A stretch of DNA of 30,541 nucleotides from a virus. Below the pieces are notes generated by a model that saw only the letters and a list, made by a program, of their open reading frames with translations, searched no databases and was not told where the DNA came from. Positions within the stretch are counted from its first letter, which is position 1. Every line of letters starts with the position of its first letter. Position numbers and translations under genes: made by a program. The DNA lies in IMG/VR virus record IMGVR_UViG_3300042298_002676, positions 1 through 30,541 of that record. The stretch is one strand, 5' to 3'. Positions 18,394-25,075 of this stretch are shown here, in pieces.

Positions 18394-19017
18394 ATGACAA
18401 CGTTCTATGTAGGACCTAGACCAGTATTAAGAGGCCAAAATTCCAAAGATATGGTGAACCCATACGTCTCAATGACGGGCAAAGCCAAGTCAACGGGCAC
18501 CTATTCATTCTACCCACTGTATGCTACTAGCCAACTGTTGACTGGTGCACCAGACAATGACCACACACCAGGAACCGGTAGACACCCAGGTAACGTACTT
18601 CTTTCGCAGATTCTTAATGGGACTGCGCTCTATGTGCACCCACTTTCTGGGACATTTGCTGATGGTACGGCAACATACGCTGGCGCAAGATTCAAACCAC
18701 AGGAATTCAAGGGTCTAAGCTCAGCCAAGGCACTTGATGGGGGCCATGCAGTAGACCGCGCAAGCGACTATGCCCTCTACAGTAATTATAAGTTTGATGG
18801 CGTTGCTTCAGCAGAAGCATTTGCTAACCTAGGACACGCTGTTGGTAGAACAACCGGCATGGCAGCTTCTTTCGGTTTGTTTAGACCAACTGAGCTTAAC
18901 GGAGTACCAAGTGCTGCAGTTTTCACCAGCGGTTACGGTCAAGCTAACGTAGTAAGCGACTATGGCAGATACAAAGTACAGGAATACAAAGGTGTACCGT
19001 CTGCAAAGGCTCTCTAA
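18394..19017 (+). CDS. Putative abundant virion protein with ~32-residue internal repeats
   Basis: A 207-residue protein with an ideal start (AAGGAG, six-base spacing). From residue 100 to the C-terminus it consists of about 3.5 degenerate repeats, each opening with Phe/Tyr-Lys/Arg-x-x-Glu-x-x-Gly-Val/Leu-x-Ser-Ala: 'FKPQEFKGLSSAKAL', 'YKFDGVASAEAF', 'FRPTELNGVPSAAVF', 'YKVQEYKGVPSAKAL'. The N-terminal 99 residues are Gly/Thr/Pro-rich. Codon choice is visibly different from the structural genes to its left, with more C-ending and GC-rich codons, consistent with high expression. The position after the tail genes, a private promoter-like box and the repeats suggest a decoration or other abundant virion protein. 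No named family is recognised. Confidence 0.7.
   Translation: MTTFYVGPRPVLRGQNSKDMVNPYVSMTGKAKSTGTYSFYPLYATSQLLTGAPDNDHTPGTGRHPGNVLLSQILNGTALYVHPLSGTFADGTATYAGARFKPQEFKGLSSAKALDGGHAVDRASDYALYSNYKFDGVASAEAFANLGHAVGRTTGMAASFGLFRPTELNGVPSAAVFTSGYGQANVVSDYGRYKVQEYKGVPSAKAL
18691..19014 (+). repeat. In-frame degenerate repeats in the 207-residue protein
   Basis: Four units begin at residues 100, 132, 163 and 193 of the encoded protein; the last is truncated by the stop codon. The first and last are most alike even at DNA level ('CAGGAATTCAAGGGTCTAAG' against 'CAGGAATACAAAGGTGTACC'). The others have diverged, so the array is old and maintained at protein level. Confidence 0.65.
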
Positions 19018-19291
19018 CTATTATAAAAACCCTGTATCTTTAGAAAAACAAAAAGATACAATCTCTGGCGACTATGCTTGGCTTGTTTTAGCTACATCTA
19101 TAGCAGCATATGACATCTATGCAATAAAAAGCAAGAAAGCGGAAACTCTTACTAAAGCTTTTTGGAGATTCACAGAGAAACCATCAACTTCAGTGGTAGC
19201 ATATGCTGCGTGGGGTGTATTAACAGCTCATCTGTTAGCAGAAAAAAAGATAAGAAAAAACATTTGGAAAGATAAAGATCTGGAAAAATAG
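18962..19291 (+). CDS. Small two-helix membrane protein
   Basis: A 109-residue frame overlapping the last 56 bases of the repeat-protein gene in a different frame. The only ATG is 18962, without a clear ribosome site. GTG at 18992, preceded by AGGA at about eight bases, would give 99 residues and is an alternative. Two hydrophobic segments (residues about 38-55 and 77-93) are separated by a short basic/aromatic loop ('KAFWRF'), and the C-terminus is highly basic. The layout Ala-Tyr-Asp after helix 1, Glu-Thr-Leu in the loop, and Ala-His-Leu-Leu in helix 2 reminds me of small membrane proteins of actinophages (DUF7427-type). A holin is possible but unsupported. Confidence 0.65.
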   Translation: MADTKYRNTKVYRLQRLSNYYKNPVSLEKQKDTISGDYAWLVLATSIAAYDIYAIKSKKAETLTKAFWRFTEKPSTSVVAYAAWGVLTAHLLAEKKIRKNIWKDKDLEK

Positions 19292-19359
19292 TCACGCTAC
19301 AATCCCACTAATCAGTTAGCGCCTTGATATACTATACGAGGCATGAACATTAGTTATCT

Positions 19360-19384
19360 AAGTCCCGTCGCCTAGACGGGACTT
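19360..19384 (+). terminator. Hairpin, probable terminator
   Basis: AAGTCCCGTC (19360-19369) pairs perfectly with GACGGGACTT (19375-19384) around a five-base loop GCCTA. The following TACTTATTTATA is AT-rich but not a clean T run, so intrinsic termination is likely rather than certain. It sits in the 144-base gap (19292-19435) that separates the structural side from the metabolic side. The rest of the gap contains a TATACT (19328-19333) without a convincing -35. Confidence 0.6.
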
Positions 19385-19435
19385 ACTTATTTATACGGTT
19401 ACTTTATATGTTTTTCTAATTTTAGACAGGTGGTT

Positions 19436-20140
19436 ATGGTGTCAAAAAATTTACTTGAAAGAGTCATAGCAGAAGACGCTATGCCCATAGAACTAGCAGA
19501 AGAATATCTTAAGCTATATATAGCAGATGTAGAGTGGTCAGAACACATACAAAAGCTATGGGGAAATTTTTATAATAAGAACAAGAACGAAGAGCAATCA
19601 AAGGCTTTAGTTAAAAGAGCAGTAAGCTGTGCTATACTGCTGCCTGGTATGGACAACACTCAGATACCAGACCCCCCTCACTCTTTGTTATTTTGGTGTA
19701 CAGCTTGGGCACAATTTTACGAACGCGATTGGTTTGAACTATTCAAAGAAGTAGTGACAACTGATATAGAGATTAAAAATAATAGAAAAAAAATAATAGA
19801 ACTAGGTGTAATAGACCCAATCGACTATTCGCCAATGACGCGACAAGCTTTTAATTGGCTGTACGATAAAGCGGATTCAAGCGGTTGTATAGACGCAAGT
19901 AACAAAGATCTAGTTGCGCAAAAGCTTAAGAATCTTGTTACAATATATGGTGGAGCTGTAGTGTCCAGTATATTCATAAGCCACAAAGGTCTGTTACCAA
20001 AGGTAACCAACTGGAGAAGCGGCTACTTTTTCGAGAAACAGATATATAAAGTATACAATTTAGAAAAAATACTTAAGATAAAAAAAATGGAATTAGCAAA
20101 AACAAATCCAAAATACGTGAAAACATACCAGAATAACTAA
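19436..20140 (+). CDS. Hypothetical protein, first gene of metabolic block
   Basis: A 234-residue soluble, mostly helical protein that I do not recognise. An in-frame GTG at 19430 is possible, but ATG 19436 is preferred because ACAGG lies five bases upstream. It has an aromatic-rich centre ('LLFWCTAWAQFYERDWFELF') and a basic C-terminus ('KILKIKKMELAKTNPKY'). No catalytic motif, membrane segment or HTH is evident. It directly follows the hairpin and precedes the ribonucleotide reductase gene by 18 bases, so it is probably co-transcribed with it. Confidence 0.65.
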   Translation: MVSKNLLERVIAEDAMPIELAEEYLKLYIADVEWSEHIQKLWGNFYNKNKNEEQSKALVKRAVSCAILLPGMDNTQIPDPPHSLLFWCTAWAQFYERDWFELFKEVVTTDIEIKNNRKKIIELGVIDPIDYSPMTRQAFNWLYDKADSSGCIDASNKDLVAQKLKNLVTIYGGAVVSSIFISHKGLLPKVTNWRSGYFFEKQIYKVYNLEKILKIKKMELAKTNPKYVKTYQNN

Positions 20141-20158
20141 AACAAGGAGACATAAAAA

Positions 20159-22261
20159 GTGTTAGAAGAAATAGAAAACGGCAATCCTGACTTATTCCCA
20201 ATCGAAACCAAGTCGACTAGTACTTTTGCGTTTAGGATTACTGATGATTTTGTCCAGTCATATAGGAGCAAAACTGCGCCATTTGGTTATGTTGACGCAG
20301 CTGGAAACTCCGTTGGAGAGATAACATTTCTCCGCACGTATTCAAGACTAAAAGAAGATGGCACAAAAGAGACATGGGTTGATGTATGCGAAAGAGTTAT
20401 TAACGGCATGTACTCTTTGCAAAAAGATCACTGCAAGAAGAGCCGCCTTCCATGGAATGACGCAAAGGCTCAGGCTTCAGCAAAGGAAGCTTTTGATCGC
20501 TTGTTCAACTTTAAGTGGACACCACCAGGTCGTGGACTTTGGATGATGGGAACACAGATTGTTAACGTTCATAAGAACTCAGCTGCACTGCAGAACTGTG
20601 CCTTTGTTAGCACAGCAGAAATGACAAAGGCTAATCCAGCTAAGCCGTTCATGTTCTTGATGGAAGCGTCCATGTTGGGAGTAGGCGTAGGATTTGACGA
20701 CAAAGGTGCAGATAAAGACTTTACAATATATGAGCCAACAAAAGCTTCTGTTGTAGATGCTATTGCTGATGATCGTGAGAGCTGGGCAAGAGCTACTGGC
20801 GATTTAATTAACTCTTTCTTAAAGCCGGATCAAAATCCTATCCAATTTGACTATACACTTATTCGTCCATTGGGTAGTCCAATTAAAACATTTGGAGGAA
20901 CAGCATCTGGTCCAGCTCCTTTAATGAAATTACACGAGGCAATTAGAAAGCTATTCTTAGGTCGTGCAGGTGAGAAGTTAACACGAAAAGACATAGCTGA
21001 TATAGGAAACTTAATTGGTGTCTGTGTAGTCTCAGGAAACGTAAGACGATCAGCAGAGCTTTTGATTGGTAGAATTGACGATCAAGATTTTCTAAACTTA
21101 AAGAACGCTGAAGTATTTCCAGAAAGAAATTCATATGACTCAGAAAACCCAGGCTGGGGTTGGATGTCCAATAACTCAGTAGAGGTTTCTGTTGGTCAAG
21201 ACCTTTCTCCTATCGTTGATGGCATCGCTAGAAATGGTGAGCCAGGGGTTATTTGGATGGACATGGCTCGCAAGTATGGGCGTCTTGCTGACGCAGTTAA
21301 TAACAAAGATCATAGGGTAGCAGGTTTCAACCCATGTGCTGAGCAGTCCCTTGAGTCCTACGAGTGCTGCACATTAGTGGAGACATACTTAGGCCGACAT
21401 GACTCCCTGGAAGATTATAAGAGAACTTTAAAGTTTGCCTATCTCTATGCTAAGACCGTAACACTCCTTCCAACCCATTGGGAAGAGACTAATGCAATCA
21501 TGCAACGTAACCGACGCATAGGTACTTCAATGTCTGGAGTAGCAGACTTTGCAGACATAAACGGGATGCCTGTACTTCGTGACTGGATGGACCAAGGATA
21601 CAAGACAATTCAGAGATATGATAATATTTATTCTGAGTGGCTTGGTGTGCGCGAATCAATTAAGATGACAACAGTGAAGCCATCAGGTACTGTATCGATC
21701 CTTGCTGGACAGTCTCCAGGAGTCCACTGGACCCCAGGTGGAAAGTTCTTTAATCGTGCAATTAGATTCTCAAACGAAGACCCAATGTTGCCATTATTTA
21801 AAATGGCTAACTATAGAGTTGAACCAGCGTCAGAATCTCCTGATACAACGTCAGTTGTATTTTTTCCGATTGAATCTGGGGCAAAGAGAGCAGAGCGTGA
21901 TGTAACAATCTTTGAAAAGATGTCACTCGCTGCCGTTGCCCAAAGATACTGGTCAGATAACTCAGTCTCTGTCACTGTTTCTTTTAATCCAGAAACGGAA
22001 TCTCAACACGTTGGAACTGTTTTGCACATGTACGATGGTCAGTTAAAGACAGTATCATTTCTACCTTCAGGGAACATGACCTATCCGCAAATGCCGTACA
22101 CGCAAATAACAGAAGAAGAATACAAGCAGGGGTCAATGGACTTGTTCCCAATTGATTTCTCTGGAGTCTATGCTGGACTTGCAGCAGATGCAATTGGAGA
22201 AAACTATTGCACTACAGACTCATGCGAAATAAAGTTCATTAAGGAAAACGTTAAAGGTTAA
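20159..22261 (+). CDS. nrdJ: Adenosylcobalamin-dependent class II ribonucleotide reductase
   Basis: A 700-residue enzyme that reduces ribonucleotides to deoxyribonucleotides with a B12-generated radical. The start is GTG 20159, with AAGGAG nine bases upstream. The first active-site cysteine is C147 ('LQNCAFVST'). The radical cysteine C393 in 'FNPCAEQSLESYECCTL' is followed eleven residues later by C404, the same spacing as C408/C419 of Lactobacillus leichmannii RTPR. C684 and C689 near the C-terminus match the C731/C736 redox pair. The length is close to the monomeric RTPR family (about 740). It uses CGT/CGC arginine codons often, unlike the AGA-rich genes around it. With ThyX it supplies dNTPs for phage DNA synthesis without needing oxygen. 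Confidence 0.93.
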   Translation: MLEEIENGNPDLFPIETKSTSTFAFRITDDFVQSYRSKTAPFGYVDAAGNSVGEITFLRTYSRLKEDGTKETWVDVCERVINGMYSLQKDHCKKSRLPWNDAKAQASAKEAFDRLFNFKWTPPGRGLWMMGTQIVNVHKNSAALQNCAFVSTAEMTKANPAKPFMFLMEASMLGVGVGFDDKGADKDFTIYEPTKASVVDAIADDRESWARATGDLINSFLKPDQNPIQFDYTLIRPLGSPIKTFGGTASGPAPLMKLHEAIRKLFLGRAGEKLTRKDIADIGNLIGVCVVSGNVRRSAELLIGRIDDQDFLNLKNAEVFPERNSYDSENPGWGWMSNNSVEVSVGQDLSPIVDGIARNGEPGVIWMDMARKYGRLADAVNNKDHRVAGFNPCAEQSLESYECCTLVETYLGRHDSLEDYKRTLKFAYLYAKTVTLLPTHWEETNAIMQRNRRIGTSMSGVADFADINGMPVLRDWMDQGYKTIQRYDNIYSEWLGVRESIKMTTVKPSGTVSILAGQSPGVHWTPGGKFFNRAIRFSNEDPMLPLFKMANYRVEPASESPDTTSVVFFPIESGAKRAERDVTIFEKMSLAAVAQRYWSDNSVSVTVSFNPETESQHVGTVLHMYDGQLKTVSFLPSGNMTYPQMPYTQITEEEYKQGSMDLFPIDFSGVYAGLAADAIGENYCTTDSCEIKFIKENVKG

Positions 22262-22290
22262 TTAATCCATCAACTTAAGAATGGGGTATT

Positions 22291-22638
22291 ATGTCTGAAA
22301 AAGATGATTTAAATAATAAATTTTCAGAAATAACAGAAGAAATCGCCATAGATAATGTAGATAAAATAATACAAGAAGAGAAGATTAATCAAATACAAAA
22401 GTATTTAAATATAATTGAATCTTTAAACTACTCTAATATTGATATTAATATGGTGTTGAATGATTTACTTAATGACCCTTTGTTTTCTTTAGATAAATCT
22501 GTGTATGATATGATTGAAGATCTTTATTTTAGTTCAGAAAAACTTAGAGAAGCTATAGCTATCTTTTATGTGGATTCTATGGTAGAGTATTATGACGATA
22601 GCGAAGATGGAGAAGAAGATGAAGATAGAAGAATCTGA
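22291..22638 (+). CDS. Small acidic hypothetical protein
   Basis: A 115-residue protein starting at ATG 22291 after GGGG. It is strongly acidic, helical, and ends in an Asp/Glu-rich tail ('YYDDSEDGEEDEDRR'). No known domain is recognised. Its last 20 bases overlap the start of the ThyX gene, suggesting translational coupling. It could be a DNA-mimic or a partner protein, but nothing in the sequence proves that. Confidence 0.6.
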   Translation: MSEKDDLNNKFSEITEEIAIDNVDKIIQEEKINQIQKYLNIIESLNYSNIDINMVLNDLLNDPLFSLDKSVYDMIEDLYFSSEKLREAIAIFYVDSMVEYYDDSEDGEEDEDRRI

Positions 22639-23389
22639 TGAAAACTTTTCAGAGATCTCACCGGTAGTTACTTCTGGAATAGATAAAGAAAGCGATCATT
22701 TAATCCCTGTATTGAATAATGGGTACGTAAAATTAGTTGATCATATGGGGACTGACGTTTCTGTAGTTAATGCAGCTAGAGCCTCTTTTGCTAAAGAGAA
22801 TACAACCAAAGAACTGACAGTCGCAGATGCTAGATTGATTAATTTTTTAGCTAGAGAAAATCACATGTCACCGTTTAGGCACGCTTTTATCACGTTCGAA
22901 TTTAAGGCTCCGCTTATGGTTGCTAGACAACACTGGAAATACGTAGTCGGGTCTGACCATACAATGGATTCCTGGAATGAGTCGTCTAGAAGATACATAA
23001 CTATGGACCCTGATTTCTATGTCCCAGGAGTAGAAGATTGGCGCATGGCCCCAGAGGACAAGAAGCAGGGCTCTGGAGGCTCTGTAGGCCCCTGGATCGG
23101 CTCTGTATTGACCAACGAGCTCAACCGATATATAGAGCAGGGTGAAGCACTTTATAATATGGCTATGGAAAATGGGGTGGCCCCTGAGCAGGCCCGATTG
23201 TTCTTGCCGGCCTATGCTATGAACGTAGTTTACAGATGGTCAGCCAGCTTACAGTCAGTAGCTTTGTTCTTGAATCAAAGACTGGCAGAAGAATCGCAAA
23301 AAGAAATACAGCAGTACGCTGATGCAGTCTATAAATTAGTGCAACCGCTGTATCCTGTTTCCATATCGTGCTTAGTGGGTAGAAACTAA
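22619..23389 (+). CDS. thyX: FAD-dependent thymidylate synthase ThyX
   Basis: A 256-residue flavoenzyme that methylates dUMP to dTMP using methylene-tetrahydrofolate and NADPH. ATG 22619 is chosen because GGAG lies six bases upstream; an in-frame ATG at 22592 is less well placed. Family hallmarks: 'NHMSPFRHAFITFEF' (residues 81-95), the signature region from R103 to Y126 ending 'WNESSRRY', and 'RLAEESQKEIQQYADAV' (221-237). The signature differs from the classical RHRxxSxNxxSxRY: it reads 'RQHWKYVVGSDHTMDSWNE', with extra residues before the Asn. Another segment, about 146-160 ('DKKQGSGGSVGPW'), is Gly-rich. It complements nrdJ in dNTP supply. Confidence 0.9.
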   Translation: MKIEESDENFSEISPVVTSGIDKESDHLIPVLNNGYVKLVDHMGTDVSVVNAARASFAKENTTKELTVADARLINFLARENHMSPFRHAFITFEFKAPLMVARQHWKYVVGSDHTMDSWNESSRRYITMDPDFYVPGVEDWRMAPEDKKQGSGGSVGPWIGSVLTNELNRYIEQGEALYNMAMENGVAPEQARLFLPAYAMNVVYRWSASLQSVALFLNQRLAEESQKEIQQYADAVYKLVQPLYPVSISCLVGRN

Positions 23390-23556
23390 TGTTTATCGAT
23401 ATTTTATTGCTGGTAACATTCTCAGTCTGTATTAACTGGTTAGTTTCGCTAAACAACGTCTTGCAACTAGAGAAGAATAAAAGAACAAGATACCAAATGA
23501 TCTCATTATCTTTGGCTATAGGCGCAATTTCTGGTTTGGCACTTGCTATAATATAG
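23389..23556 (+). CDS. Small two-helix membrane protein (55 aa)
   Basis: A 55-residue frame whose ATG shares a base with the ThyX stop (TAATG). Residues about 2-20 ('FIDILLLVTFSVCINWLVS') and 37-55 ('MISLSLAIGAISGLALAII') are hydrophobic. They are separated by a charged loop 'LEKNKRTRY', giving a helical hairpin with a basic loop. Termination-reinitiation at TAATG would allow expression without its own ribosome site. Function unknown; a phage membrane or superinfection-type protein is possible. Confidence 0.55.
   Translation: MFIDILLLVTFSVCINWLVSLNNVLQLEKNKRTRYQMISLSLAIGAISGLALAII
23544..23552 (+). promoter_or_regulatory. Possible extended -10 promoter element
   Basis: TGCTATAAT matches the extended -10 pattern TGnTATAAT and lies 42 bases before ATG 23595. 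There is no matching -35, and the element is inside the end of the 55-residue frame, so it may be chance in AT-rich DNA. Confidence 0.25.
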
Positions 23557-23594
23557 CTATGTTAGTAGCAGCAAAAAAGATAGAGATACAATAA

Positions 23595-23807
23595 ATGGCA
23601 GCGTCAAAATTAAACTATATAGTTTTGTATGAAGGCGTTAGCCAGGTGTATGGATGTTCTTCTAAGAAGATAGCAATGGAAACACCTGCACCACAGGGCA
23701 TAGACCCAAAGAGTAAAAAAGTATTATTCGTTACATTTGAACCAGACACAAATGACCTTTGTGTTTATCAGATAGAAGAAGAAGATGACAAAGAAACAAG
23801 TATCTAA
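23595..23807 (+). CDS. Small hypothetical protein (70 aa)
   Basis: A 70-residue soluble protein starting at ATG 23595 with no strong ribosome site. 'LNYIVLYEGVSQVYG' and 'KKVLFVTFEPDTNDLCVYQI' look like beta strands, followed by an acidic tail ('EEEDDKETS'). No family is recognised. It overlaps the next gene by 23 bases, so the two are probably coupled. Confidence 0.5.
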   Translation: MAASKLNYIVLYEGVSQVYGCSSKKIAMETPAPQGIDPKSKKVLFVTFEPDTNDLCVYQIEEEDDKETSI

Positions 23808-24027
23808 GAAAAAAATTAATATCAAACTCAAACCTTACGAAGCGTTTGTTATAATGCAAACTAGTGAGCTTTTGTCTATAGCTGAGGTGTTAGAATCTGC
23901 TTTGAGAAAAGAAGAAGACAAGCAATTGAAAGCCAAAATTAACGATCTTGCATTACGTGTAAGATCAGCTATAAACGAAAACCAATTTGTACCGCAAGAA
24001 GAAGTGGGCTATGATGAATGGGAGTAA
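23785..24027 (+). CDS. Small hypothetical protein (80 aa)
   Basis: An 80-residue protein with a basic N-terminus ('TKKQVSKKKINIKLKP'), a central amphipathic helix ('SIAEVLESALRKEEDKQLKA') and an acidic end. ATG 23785 follows an A/G-rich AGAAGAAG stretch. No family is recognised. The next gene starts five bases after its stop, and its GGGAG ribosome site lies across the end of this gene. Confidence 0.5.
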   Translation: MTKKQVSKKKINIKLKPYEAFVIMQTSELLSIAEVLESALRKEEDKQLKAKINDLALRVRSAINENQFVPQEEVGYDEWE

Positions 24028-24031
24028 GAAG

Positions 24032-24268
24032 ATGCTTGGTCTTGCAGTAGCCGGAGTAACTTTTGTGATGTTGCAATTATATTACAACAAGAACCAGAAA
24101 CCTAATCGTGGTAGCTTCATCGAGCCTACAGAAAAACAGTTGAGAAATAGACTAGAAGAATTTTTTACTGACGATTCATTAGTAAAAGCTCAAGATAAAT
24201 ATGACACTATGATTAAAATGGGCTTGAATGGGAAAGATGCCTACAGAATATTAGGCTGTTCAGTATGA
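24032..24268 (+). CDS. Small membrane-anchored hypothetical protein
   Basis: A 78-residue protein starting at ATG 24032, with GGGAG at 24020-24024, seven bases upstream. Upstream ATGs at 24011 and 24014 are in frame but worse placed. Residues about 2-18 ('LGLAVAGVTFVMLQLYY') form one membrane segment, followed by a charged helical cytoplasmic part ('TEKQLRNRLEEFF') and a C-terminal helix. Its stop overlaps the next start (ATGA), tying it to the glycosyltransferase gene. A membrane anchor or tether for the neighbouring enzymes is possible but unproven. Confidence 0.5.
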   Translation: MLGLAVAGVTFVMLQLYYNKNQKPNRGSFIEPTEKQLRNRLEEFFTDDSLVKAQDKYDTMIKMGLNGKDAYRILGCSV

Positions 24269-25068
24269 TAGACTTGTGCGTAGTAAACCATAACACTGCT
24301 GGTCTAATGAAGCGATTTTTGGATACCCTTCATTCTGACCTAGGCGATAAAAATAGGAACTGGAAGCTACATATAACAGACAATGATTCTACTGACGAAT
24401 TTATAGAGTTCATTAGACAAACTGGTCATAACTATCATATAGAAAATTTGTTTTTGAGAAAGAACATAGGGTACGCTGCTGCTTGTAACTATATGGGCAG
24501 CAAAACTAATTCAGATATAATAGGCTTGCTGAATTCTGATGTATGGATGACTAACGATGATGTAGATAAGATACAAGCAATCTTCGATAGCAACCCCGAC
24601 ATACACATATTGGGCCCTAAGCAAAGAGACGAACACGGTCGAGTAACGCATGCCGGCATGACGGGCACTGGCGCACAACCAATCATGAGAGGTTGGATGT
24701 TGAGTGATCCCGAAGATACAATGTTTAGAGACAGAGTAAACTGTATCACAATATCTGGATCAGCTTACTTTATAAGAAGAGAAGTATGGGACGCTATGTT
24801 AAACCATCCTAAGTATAAAGAGATCCATCCTGAGGCTCTAGGCGCGTTCCTGCCTACTCCACATTACTACGAAGAAACATGGTGTTCTTATTTTGCCCGC
24901 CACTTAGGCTATAACGTAGTCTATGACGGTAGCGTATCAATTGGACATAGCTGGCACGCTTCGTCGGCAAAGCCCGGAGAAGGGATCAGCCACGTAGATC
25001 ATTACTTCCCTATATCAAGAGAAATTTTTAGAAAAGCTTGCGATCATATGGGGATCGAACGAGACTAG
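24265..25068 (+). CDS. Family 2 (GT-A) glycosyltransferase
   Basis: A 267-residue GT2-type enzyme resembling rhamnosyl- and related transferases. It opens directly with the nucleotide-sugar-binding strand 'MIDLCVVNHNTAG'. 'HITDNDSTDEF' follows, then the metal-binding Asn-Ser-Asp at 90-92 ('LLNSDVW'), the acceptor-side 'ISGSAYFIRREVW' (163-175), and 'YYEETWCSYFARHLGY' with the catalytic-base-like Glu203/Glu204. No membrane segment is present. The start overlaps the preceding stop, and the next glycosyltransferase gene begins seven bases after its end. It likely transfers a sugar to a phage or host acceptor; donor and acceptor are not readable from sequence. Confidence 0.85.
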   Translation: MIDLCVVNHNTAGLMKRFLDTLHSDLGDKNRNWKLHITDNDSTDEFIEFIRQTGHNYHIENLFLRKNIGYAAACNYMGSKTNSDIIGLLNSDVWMTNDDVDKIQAIFDSNPDIHILGPKQRDEHGRVTHAGMTGTGAQPIMRGWMLSDPEDTMFRDRVNCITISGSAYFIRREVWDAMLNHPKYKEIHPEALGAFLPTPHYYEETWCSYFARHLGYNVVYDGSVSIGHSWHASSAKPGEGISHVDHYFPISREIFRKACDHMGIERD

Positions 25069-25075
25069 CTAACTC

